Origin: an uncultured Thermogutta sp.
GTDB lineage: Bacteria > Planctomycetota > Planctomycetia > Pirellulales > Thermoguttaceae
Assembly (NCBI GenBank): GCA_937128505.1
Contig: CAKZMM010000157.1
Coordinates: 1-61,507 of the forward strand
Length of the DNA: 61,507 nucleotides
Direction of reading: 5' to 3'
Below are positions 1-10,200 of this stretch, in pieces. Every line of letters starts with the position of its first letter. The stretch's first letter is position 1. Under the pieces are notes generated by a model. It searched no databases and was not told the DNA's origin. It worked only from the letters and a program-made list of their open reading frames with translations. The translations under genes and the position numbers were made by a program.

Positions 1-468
1 CGACTCCGCGTCCTCAGTCGATACCTCATTGCCGTGATATTTCTGCCGGAATCCCTGCGCTTACCCCGGGGCAACTACCCGCGATAGAGCGATCCGCAAC
101 GGTTAGCCCGACTGTGCCGAGCAACCTTCGGGCCGAAAAATTTCGGAAGGTATCACCGCGGGTCCCGAAACGCTCTTTGCGGACCAAAGTGCCGCAGACT
201 CAAGTGCCGGGCATCTTCCCGCTAAAAAAAGATTCGTTGAAGATTTCCGCGAATCTGTTGAGGATATCCACGAATCCGAGGAGGATTTCCACCAATGCGT
301 GGAGCAATCGTCAGTTCGAAAAGCGGAAGCTTGCAGTCACCGGCTTACTCGGAGGTTAAGACAGATCGCTTAAAAACTAGAACCGCTCGCTCGGTGGCTA
401 GGACAGAAAGCTGCGGACGTGCGAAGATCGAAACCATCGGACGCTACGAGCGCGCAATCCATTACACA
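1..468. other. Non-coding gap at window start
   Basis: No reading frame here has a credible ribosome binding site or a recognisable family. It lies downstream of the stop of the minus-strand LEPR-XLL gene. Its only structured element is the 21-bp tandem repeat at 231-298. I see no T-run hairpin terminator for the minus-strand gene. Confidence 0.6.
231..298. repeat. 21-bp tandem repeat, about 3.2 copies
   Basis: Units run 236-256, 257-277 and 278-298, with a partial unit before them. The shared core is gAtTTCCrCgAATC, and neighbouring units differ at 3 to 6 positions. It belongs to the window-wide set of locus-specific short tandem duplications found in gaps. Confidence 0.85.
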
Positions 469-3400
469 TCATTCATCAACCCACGGGCCCACGTCATCCA
501 GAATAAACGCCAGAAGTTCCCGGTGGTACACCGCTCGAGTGTCCGTTCCTCCTAAAGCCGACTCGGCTCTCACATACCGGAAGTCCCAAAGTTCGATCAC
601 TTGATCAACGCTTCGCACGGTAGCCAGTATTTGGTTGACCGCGCCATTTGCGGCCAAGTGATCGTTTCCGCTGGAATCGGTCACATAAGCAGAATCTTCA
701 CCTTCCAGGGGATCCCCGTATGCGTAAATGGCATCAAAGGCTTGAGCGCGATCGTATCGGCTGCTATTGGAAATTAGGGCAGTACGGGTTTGAAGATTGG
801 CTGTAAAGGTATCGCGGACACCAAACGTGCCGTAAAAGTAAGCCCGATCATGACCGCCCGAGCCGTAAGCCGTCGAATAACGGAAGCCACTCACGCGGAC
901 CCTGAACGCCGGATTACCGCCGTACATGATCTGAGAATAAGTTGCTCGTGCCTCGAAAACGTCGCCATCCGCGGAATCATAAAGCCGGGCCGAATTCGTG
1001 AAGCCATCATTGCCGGCATATCCATAGACTTGCTCGAATCCCCAAGCCCGCGAGTAATGCCCTGGCCCACTCATCACGGCGTAATTCGGCGTTGCCGTGA
1101 AAACGTCGCTCCCGGTGCTGGCATCGTAAAGATAGGCGACATCGAAGCCACCCGTGGTGCTGTATGAATAGACTCTTCCAAAGCCCTCCACCGAGTTGGC
1201 AAAGGAAAAACCATCCAACCCCGTTCCGCGGAGGACCGTTTTCTGCTCCGAACCGGTCGGGGTAGGATAGTATTCGAACGTGTCGTTGCCCGTCGAATCG
1301 ATCAGGTATGCGATGTCTGCCTCGCCCGGCTGAGCCACCGTGTGAATCTGTTCGAGTTCTACCAGCCAGATTCTGTATCCGGTTCCGAAAAGTGTCGTCT
1401 GCCGAGGGCGTGCGTTGAGAGTGTCCACCACACCCGTAAGACCGGTGAGTTGGGCCCGATCAACCCCGCCATTTGCCGTGGTCGCATACGCCGTGATTTG
1501 ACCGAATCCCCGCACCTCCGTGAAGATGTTGGCATCGCCGTCATACACCATGCGAGCTGTGGTGCCGCTGGCCTGGAACAAATCCGCAGCCGGTCCATCA
1601 TAAAGCCGGGCATGATCGATCGATTCGCCCTGCACGGTCACTTGGCGGATCGAGGCAGCCCGCAGATAGAAGCCCCTCCCGGTAAGCGTCGTATAGTGGC
1701 GGGTCGCTGTGAGGGTGTCCGCCACCCCGGCAGTCCCTTCGATCGTAGCTTGGTCATTTTCGTAAGAATTTCCGAAGCCTTCGATTCGATCGAATCCACG
1801 AACCAATTTGGTTAATCCGCCGCCGACGAGACTTCCTTCACGCGGCCGAGCTACAAATTGATCAATGACACCCCCTTTCCCGTAGAGTTTTGCCGAATTA
1901 TTCTCGCCCGGGGTAGCGGTGGCATCCACATATTGAAAATTCGCGGCCGAGATGTTCACATTCGGACCCAAGAAGGTGACCGAATCGGCCCGAACTTCCA
2001 GCACGTCCGCCCCGGGCCCATCGAAAAGCGTCAGTTGATTAAAGCCGATCCCTGCGTCTGCCGAAAACGATTCGGCATTCGTGACTTCGATCAAGAAAGT
2101 TCCGCCGGAATCGGTGAAAATGCCCTGGCTGGGACCGAGGGTAACGAGATCATCCCCATTGGTTCCGGTGAATTGCACTGTGTCGGTGCCGCTGGCTGCA
2201 TTGAGTTGGATGGTCTTTACAGCGCTAACGTTCAGTGAGGTCCGGAAGCCGGTGAGCGTCGCCTCGCGAAAGCGCAGCACTACGGAATCGTTACCGCCGG
2301 AACCGGTAAGAATCGCGGTATCCAGCCCCCCGCCACCGGCGAAGCTCATATGGGCCACACCTGTGGCCTGAACGACATAGCGATCCGGCGACCGCACCTC
2401 GCCGGTGCCGTTCAAAAGGTTCAAGGTCGCCGTTTCGTTGTAAGCCGTGCCGGAAAAAGTCGCCCGGTCATTTCCCACCAATCCATCGAAGTTAACCTGC
2501 ACAAGCTGACGCGAATCGAATTCACGCAAATATACTACCCCATTGATGGTCATCTCATAGACCGACCCGGGGCGAATCGAGAATTGATCGTCTTGATTGG
2601 TTCCGTAGATCAGTGCCCCATTGCCCACAAATCGGACCAGATTCGCCAACCGCAGGTCGATTGTCGCGGAAGCATCGTCAATCTGGATGTAGTAAACGCT
2701 CCCTGCCGATGGGACCGTGTGGTCCGCGCGGGGACCCGTCTTGAAAAGTCTCCGCATGGACCCGTCGCCCAGTAGTTCCCAGTAAGCTACATCCGTGCCT
2801 GAGCGGGTCCGATACACGTCCGTGGTTAGGAGGCCCTCCCGTGTTGCCTCCACGCGATACCAGCGCTGACCGAGGACGGTTGCCTCGAGCGTCAAGTTGG
2901 CAAAATCCAGGGTGCCCAAATTCGTGGGGGCGGGAAAGACGATAGCTGCCCCATAAACAAAGGCTAAATCCGAATGGCTGAGAGTGGTGATATAAGTGAT
3001 CTGACCATTGCTCCGGTTGATCCGGTAAACATCTCCCGTTTGGCGGTAAGCATAGAGCACTGGGCCCGGCCCATAACTCAATCCGTAGAAGTCCGAATAA
3101 ATGATCGACCCGACAACTTGATAACTTTCGCCCGCCACGTCGATCCGGATAAGCTGGGCACCCTCGGTGGTCAAGAACAGATTGCCGAACTCGTCGAACT
3201 CTAAATCGCCCGCCGATCGGTGGATCCCCAACCGCACCAATCGCTCCGCGCCGGCGGTGGAAGGATTGATGCGAAACAGGGCGTTGCCCCCCGAACTATC
3301 GTATCCGGCGGCCAAGAGCGAACCGTCCGGAGCGAACTCCAACGAGTTGACGTAAATCCCCGCCCCGCCCAGCGTTATGGTGCCAATCAAGCGCGTACTG

Positions 3401-3711
3401 ACGGAGTTGTTACTGAAATTGACGATAATTTCGTAAAGTCGGCTCGGGCCGCCGATCGATCCCCCCACGCCGAAAAGCTGACCGGAGGCCGAGAAGGCCA
3501 TATCGAAAAATGGAACCGAGGTCGTGCCGACGCGCTGCACCGCCCAGTTGTTGTTCATATCGACGGTGAACAGGTCGCCGCTTGCATCGTGGACCAAAAG
3601 GCCCGGCCAATTGGCGCTGAGCAGGTGCCGCTCCTCTAGCGGTTCGACGCGGAGCTTGCGGTGCGACAACGGCACTTTACGACCGTGCGAAAAGTGCCCT
3701 TTTTTAAACAT
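469..3711 (-). CDS. Large LEPR-XLL surface protein with C-terminal LYD-type repeats (1,080 aa)
   Basis: The start at 3711 (MFKKGHFSHG) is chosen because GGAGGTGAGG lies just upstream. An upstream in-frame start adds 18 residues but would put this Shine-Dalgarno sequence inside the gene. The N-terminus is basic and carries the planctomycete motif VEPLEERHLLSA near residue 25; there is no ordinary hydrophobic signal peptide. Residues of about 35-280 look like a beta-propeller-type fold (repeated LYxIN / DGSLLAAG strands). Residues of about 380 to the end hold imperfect repeats of roughly 55-70 residues with the core AxLYDSxGxDxFxAxPxxxxxxGxGY, followed by a GF or F-x-x-V-Y-A-Y strand. The same repeat ends the 4,658-residue protein just upstream on this strand. 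I infer a secreted or cell-surface structural protein; no enzyme motif was seen. Confidence 0.85.
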   Translation of the reverse strand: MFKKGHFSHGRKVPLSHRKLRVEPLEERHLLSANWPGLLVHDASGDLFTVDMNNNWAVQRVGTTSVPFFDMAFSASGQLFGVGGSIGGPSRLYEIIVNFSNNSVSTRLIGTITLGGAGIYVNSLEFAPDGSLLAAGYDSSGGNALFRINPSTAGAERLVRLGIHRSAGDLEFDEFGNLFLTTEGAQLIRIDVAGESYQVVGSIIYSDFYGLSYGPGPVLYAYRQTGDVYRINRSNGQITYITTLSHSDLAFVYGAAIVFPAPTNLGTLDFANLTLEATVLGQRWYRVEATREGLLTTDVYRTRSGTDVAYWELLGDGSMRRLFKTGPRADHTVPSAGSVYYIQIDDASATIDLRLANLVRFVGNGALIYGTNQDDQFSIRPGSVYEMTINGVVYLREFDSRQLVQVNFDGLVGNDRATFSGTAYNETATLNLLNGTGEVRSPDRYVVQATGVAHMSFAGGGGLDTAILTGSGGNDSVVLRFREATLTGFRTSLNVSAVKTIQLNAASGTDTVQFTGTNGDDLVTLGPSQGIFTDSGGTFLIEVTNAESFSADAGIGFNQLTLFDGPGADVLEVRADSVTFLGPNVNISAANFQYVDATATPGENNSAKLYGKGGVIDQFVARPREGSLVGGGLTKLVRGFDRIEGFGNSYENDQATIEGTAGVADTLTATRHYTTLTGRGFYLRAASIRQVTVQGESIDHARLYDGPAADLFQASGTTARMVYDGDANIFTEVRGFGQITAYATTANGGVDRAQLTGLTGVVDTLNARPRQTTLFGTGYRIWLVELEQIHTVAQPGEADIAYLIDSTGNDTFEYYPTPTGSEQKTVLRGTGLDGFSFANSVEGFGRVYSYSTTGGFDVAYLYDASTGSDVFTATPNYAVMSGPGHYSRAWGFEQVYGYAGNDGFTNSARLYDSADGDVFEARATYSQIMYGGNPAFRVRVSGFRYSTAYGSGGHDRAYFYGTFGVRDTFTANLQTRTALISNSSRYDRAQAFDAIYAYGDPLEGEDSAYVTDSSGNDHLAANGAVNQILATVRSVDQVIELWDFRYVRAESALGGTDTRAVYHRELLAFILDDVGPWVDE

Positions 3712-4289
3712 GCTCTCAGCCCTCACCTCCTCCGAAAGCAACATCGCCCATTGGCCCGCAGGCAACCCCGGCAGAGACGTAAGCCCAATGTCTCCGCCAA
3801 AAGGCCTAATTCCATTGTACCGCGACTGTGCACGAACCTGTCAAACGCGGTACGCCGGCGTCGGAAGCCGCTGCCGCCTCCATCAAACTTTCGGAGCGCA
3901 ACCCCTCAAAACTTTCAAACTTGCGGAGCACAATCCAGGAAAGCTTTGAAAACTTTCAAACTAAAGCTTTGAAAACTTTCAAACTCGGGGAGCATAATCC
4001 CGCTAAAAACTGAGATGGTATTGGCATTACTCCGGCAAGTCGGATCCAAAAAGCCGGCAGGTGTCCAAGCGGCTCACCCGCCTGCTTGAGGCGGTCCCCG
4101 GCGTTTAAACAGCACTTTGCAGCAACCCGCGTGCCGATGCCCTACCGGCGAGAAGCCGTCACCCGAAATGTACCGAGTTCCGGCATGGAACCCTCATTTG
4201 ATTGGGTTCCCGTAGCCGTGTGGCCACCGGTCTGCTTTTAGTCATTTATGACCGACATGACCGACAGTTTGACTGACCCAATCCCGCAT
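3712..4289. other. Gap between the two LEPR-XLL genes
   Basis: This 578-bp spacer separates two minus-strand genes. It holds the repeats at 3884-4010 and a small 9-bp direct repeat (gaccgacat / gaccgacag) near 4246-4265. No hairpin with a T-run was found, so co-transcription of the two large genes remains possible but is not shown. Confidence 0.5.
3884..4010. repeat. Composite tandem repeat with 23-bp units
   Basis: Two adjacent 23-bp units at 3942-3964 and 3965-3987 share 21 positions (core agctttgaaaactttcaaac). A third copy of the 14-bp core aaaactttcaaact lies at 3908-3921. A second motif, GGAGCRYAAYCC, recurs three times around them. Together they form a local mosaic of duplications upstream of the 469-3711 gene. 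Confidence 0.85.
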
Positions 4290-7200
4290 TTACCAGATTC
4301 CTCGGGTGATCAGGAAGTCCACCGCGCCGGTCACTTCGTTGACATCTTCCGAGTTGCTCGAATGAGCCTCCACATACTCGAAGTCGAACACCCAGTTCTC
4401 GTAATTCAGCCCTTGGTTGAACATCCGGACCCAATTGCTCCCCGCACGCAGCCGATCGGGATACTCCGTGAGTGCCGTATCATAGAGCCAAGCCCGATCA
4501 TATCCGCTGCTGCCGTAAGCCCGGACCGATTGGAAATTGAAAACCTCCAACGAGTAGCTTGAGTTATAGAGCCGAGCGGAATCGGGCCGACCTACGAAAG
4601 TATCAGCCCCGGCTGTGCCGTAGAGTTTCGCCGCGTCATTGCCGCCACCTGAATAGGCGTAGGCATAACGGAAACCATGGGCCCGGGCATAGTAATTGGT
4701 ACCCGTCAATAGGGCGTAGGTGCTGGTACCGGTGAAGGAGTCGTTGCCGGCCGTACCGTACAGCCTCGCCGTATCACTGCCGCCGGTAGATACCGCCTCC
4801 ACCCGCCGGAAGCCCTCCGCTCGATTCGTGTAACTGGAGGCGTACATCGTGGCATAAGTCGGGGTGACGATGAACGTTTCCCTAAGCCAACTTCCATCAT
4901 AAAAGATGCTCGAATCCGCACCCGTGGAGGCATAAGCCGTGACGGATCGGAACCGGCTGGCATAAATGCGGTAGTTCGTCCCGGAAAGCGTAGCATAGGT
5001 CGGCGAGGCCACGAAGCGGTCATCCCCTGCCGAATCGTACAGCCTTGCCGTATCGCTACCGGCCGTGGAGAAGGCCGAAACGCCCCAGAATCCGTTCACC
5101 TGGTACCAGAAGTTGCTACCGGAGAAGGTTGTTTGCTCCGGCCGAGCGGTCAGGGTGTCATTTCCGGACGAATCGTAGAGTTTGCCTTCATCTTTGCCAC
5201 CGGATGAATAAGCGTACACCTGCTTATAGCCGTTGGCTGCGATGGTAGCACGCGAGGTGGTCAGCTTCGCATAAGCGGGCGTGGCGACCAGCACATCGTC
5301 GCCGGAAGGATCGTCGTAAAGCCGAGCCACGTCGTTGCCGCCGCCCGGATAAGCACTCACCGTCCTGAAGCCTTCCGCCCGGCGTTCATAACCCGAGCCG
5401 GTCAAGGCAGCATAGGCAGGACTGCCGCTGAATTGCTCGGTCGCACTCGAGCCGTAGAATCGCGCCGTGTCGGTCCCGCCCGTGGAGTAGGCGATGATCG
5501 TCGTGAAACTCATCGCCCGGCTGTAGAAGTTCCTACCGCTGAGGATGCCATAGCCGGCGGTTGCCGTAAAGCTATCGGAGCCGGAACTATCATACAGGTG
5601 AGCGACATCGGTACCGCCCTGACCGTACGCCGAGAGCGATTCCACATTGCTCACCGTCACCACGAAACCCGTTCCTTCGAATACCGCCCGATCCGTCCAG
5701 CGGTAGAGCGTCTCGTTTCCGGCAGTTCCTTTGAAGATCACCGTATCATAGCCGCCCAGCCCGTCGAAGCTCACCGTCGTGGTGCCGGAAGTAGCATAAT
5801 GCCGGACACCGTTGACCTTGATCACCCAACTGCCCGGGGTGCCACCGCCGGTAAACTCGAACGTATCGTTGCCCGATGTCCCGGTGAGCACCAAGGAGCT
5901 TGATGCCGGAGCACTACTGCTGAGCGATTGATACACGTTACCTAAGGTGTAGACCGAAAGCGGCGCCGAACTGGTCCGATTGAGCTGACCGCCCAAGACC
6001 CGGTAATAGACGCCAGTTTGATCGGCATCCGGGCCCACCCAAGCGAATGCTAGCGTGCCGTTGTCGCTGAGAGTGACCACCGGCGAATTCTGATCACCCA
6101 GCCGCAAGGCGTTCACATTGAATTCGCCTAAGGCGCGGGTGCGGGCGGGATCGGTTGGGTCGATGAAGTCGGAACCATCGGCATAGTAAATCCGGGCAAA
6201 TACGCCGGCATCGATGACGTCCGGCAAATCCTGACCAATACTCGTCCAAGTGACCACGAAGTTGCCGAACCGATCCATCGCCACATCCGGCTCATATTGC
6301 CAGTGCAACGTCCGCTGGTTAATCCGGAATTCGCTCCCGATGGCCGTTCCGGCTGCATTGAAGCGTTTCCCGAAGATTCCGTAGCCGCTTCCATCCTGAT
6401 TGAAGCTGCTCCATACGACCACGAAGTTGCCGTTGGCATCCATGGCCACATGGGCATCGAGCTGATCATCCGTGGTGTACGTGTTGATCCGGAATTCGCC
6501 TCCCAGCCGGTTGCCGGCCGCATCGTAACGCTGTCCGAACACACCCCACTGGCTACCATCGGAGGAGTGTCCATAGGCGGACCAAACGATGACGAAATTG
6601 CCCACCGCATCCATGGCCACATCCGGGTTATCTTGCCGATTTCTGACCGTGGTATTGACCAGGAATTCCGGTCCTTTGGCTACCCCTTGCAGAGTATAGC
6701 GCCGGGCAAAAACGCCATCCTTATCCGAATCCTGCCCGTAACTGGTCCAAGCAACCACGAAATCCCCGTCGGAGTCCATGGCCACTGCGGGTCGATCCTG
6801 AACATTGACCCGGAATTGATTGACCTGGAATTGATCGGTAATTGGCTGCCCAAGCGCGTCGAAGACCCGCGCGAACACACCGGCCGGCTCGACCACATTG
6901 ATTTCACCCGCTGCGAGTCCCGCTCCGGCCCACACCACGACGAAGTTGCCGTAGTCGTCCATGGCGACATCGGGCTGGTATTGATTGCCGATGCGGTAAT
7001 TATTGACCGCAATTCGGTTGCCCACCGCTCGCCCGACGTTGTTGAACCGTTGGGCGTAAATATCCCCTTCGTTGGTGGTGGGGTCATAATCCACCCATAC
7101 GATCACAAAGTCGCCACTGGCGTTGGAAGCGATCGCAGGGCTGTTTTGGACCCCTGTCTGTACCCGATGCACCAAGGGATCCTCTTCGCCGAAAGCCGGT

Positions 7201-10200
7201 GGCCCAGGAGGCGGTACAATCACTTCCTCTATCGCCCCGACGATGAATCCCCGGGTGAAACCACCGGTTGCCACCCCGTCAAAGTCCCCATCCAGCCGAT
7301 TGAGGAAAAGATCCTCGACACGGTCGGAGAGGACCAGCTCGTAAATCCCCGGTCCAAGCGGCTGAATACCCGGCTTCGTCGGATCACCATCCACCACTAG
7401 GACCGCTTCGTATTTATTGGTTGGCCGAGGAGCCACCGGGTTCGGTCCTGCCGAGCTTTGATTCAGCCCGAAGCTGACCGACACCACCGCGCCGGAAATC
7501 GGGGCACCGTTGCGATAGAGCGTCCAGTTGTTCGGGTTGGTGATGCTCTTCAGCGAGGTGGTACGGTCGGCAACGAGATTTTCGCTGAAGCTGACGATCA
7601 ATCGCTCGATATTTTCCTGCACAACGGAATCGTCCAGAAGCTGCTGGATTACCCGATTTCCGTCGCGGGTAACAACGGCCAGTACATCGGCCACAATGGG
7701 CGGAGCATCGTCCCTGGTTTGGAACAGCCGCACATGATAAATACCTTGGCTATCGGCTTGGTCGGCCGTAGGCAAAGCGCCGCGACCGCTCCAAACCACG
7801 ACCGCATCCCCCGTGTGGCTTAAGGCCACGGCCGGCGAGCGCTGATCGCCGAGCTTCGTGCTACTGATGGCCACCTCGCCCCCTAGCTCCCCATTAGGAC
7901 CGTAGTAAGGGCTGGTGCCCAGCTTCCAAGTGGCCACATAACGGCGCCCATAGATGCCGAAATCGTCCGTCGGCGAGCTACCCCCGCCGGTTGTCGCACC
8001 GCGGTCCGGTCGGCTCTCCCAAACGATCATAAAGTCGCCATCGGCATCCATGGCGATTTGGGACCGTTGCTGATCACCGGGGGCGAAAGTGTTGACCTGG
8101 AATTCGTTGCTCACCGGCAACATATTCCGGTCGAATCGCCGCGCGAAGATGCCATTTTGGCCATTGAAACCGGCCCCATACCCGCTGCCGGCCCCGTCCT
8201 GACCGTAGCTCGTCCAACTGATCACAAAGTCGCCGTCGGCATCCAGCGCCACCACGGACCACTTTTGATTCCCCACGATCGTCTGGTTGACCAGCAACTC
8301 ACCGGTGGCGACTCGGCCTTGGGCCACAACCGCATCGATCCAGGAGGCATAGTAGGACACACGGGTATCGATGCCGATCTCGCCGAAGCTCGAGTTAATT
8401 ACGGCGTCGGAATCAGCGACAGGCGCTCGAAGTACCCCTGCCGTAACGCCGGCGATAAGTCCGTTAATGAAATGCGGACCACCGGAATCACCCGGCGCTG
8501 TCATGGCCTCGGCTGCCCCCAGTCCCAAGTTCCGAATGTTGAACAGAATGTTGAAAGCATCGTTAGCGGCCAGTCCGCTATCGAAATCGAAGGCAAGGAG
8601 CGTACCTGGGGCCCACCTCGGCCCACCCGGCAGCGGATATCCCAAATCCACATACCGCAATCCGTTGAATCGCTCACCGAAGACTTCATACCGGTTCATG
8701 CCGAAGTATTTCAGGGGGTAACCGGCAGCTATGGCCCCTGTCGTTCCCTGGCCGATATCCCCGAAACCCGCGAATTCGTGAATCTTTCCGATCTCATCCG
8801 ATTCGCGATAAATCCGGTAGCGTTCCGCCCCCGCCGGTGCTTGTTGCGGCAAGACGATAATCGCCAGATCGTTAACGAAAAGGGCGTTCGGATCATACCC
8901 CGGATGCACGATGATTTGTGTCGAAGTTATCGTGACCGGCCCGGTCGGTGCCGGTAAGGCGAAACCGATCTCCACCGCCGGATAAACATTCCCCAACGCA
9001 TCGGTAACCACGTGCGCTGCTGTAAGGATGTGATATCCGGTCCACAGAAGCGCCCCGCTACCTATTTCAACAGTTGCACCTGCGGGATCACGTGCCACCA
9101 CACTGACGACGCCGTCGTAGCCGGTGCCCGGCAAGATCTCGTGAGTAGCGATGTTGTCGGTGCTGACGACAAACCGGGCTTGCTCCAGCCACGATGCTCT
9201 TGGATTCGTGGCCCCGTAAACCGGATCCCCGCGGAATGGCCCATACACATCGTTGCTCGGGAACTGACGGGCATAGACGTTGGTCTGGTACGGGGCATCA
9301 CCATTTTGGCCTGTGCCGGTCCACGTGACCACGAATTGCCCGCGTTGATCCATCGCCACCGCGGGGAACATCTGGTCGCCGGCGGTGGTGACATTAACCT
9401 GGAATTCTCCGGTCAAGCCTTCCACCAGCGTTTGGATGAACACCCCTGCCCCCGGTCCGCCGGTCAAATTCGTATGACCCGGATCAACTCGCAGTTGCTC
9501 TTGATCCTTTCCACCACCGGGCCCGACGAACTCCACCAGCAACTGCATCAAACCGACTGCCTGGACACGAACCTGATTGACCTGCACTCCATGCCGGTTC
9601 CTTCCCAAGACATTCAGGCGGCTTTCCACCGTCGAGGCGATCTCGAAAGCATTTCCGTTGAACGAAATCGCCCCAGTGCTATTCGCCGTGCTCGGATCGC
9701 CGTCACCGTCCCAAATCAGCCCGAAGGTCCCCCGCGGGTTGCCCGTGAAGGTGATCAACTGCACTTCATTCGTGCCACCCAAGGCATAACCGGCCGGGCT
9801 ATACCGCTGGCCGAAGATTCCCCAGCCCTCGCCATCCTGTCCGAAGCTTTGCCAAACCACGACGAAATCGCCGTCGACATCCATGGCCACCGCCGGATAC
9901 CGCTGGGCACCTTCGGTCTCCGAATTGACCCGGAACGGATCCCCAAACGGCACGCCGGTGGCGTCGAAACGTCGGGCCCAAACGTTCCAATCCTCCCCGG
10001 TCGTGGTTGGATCGTCATCCTGCTCCCAAACCACAACGAAATCGCCGTCGGCATCCCGAGCCACCGAAGCAAATTGTGCCGTGGGGTTGTTGGTGACCAA
10101 AATCGCCGGGCCAGGATTCGGTCCCGTACCTACCCGACCACTGGGTGTCGACATCCAGCGGAGGTCGTTGTAAACACGGGCGTAAATTCCCTGACTACCC

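Noticed and set aside
469-5900. RTX calcium-binding toxin repeats
   Set aside because: The glycine-rich G-G-x-G-x-D nonapeptide is not present in series. The repeat is longer and centred on L-Y-D.
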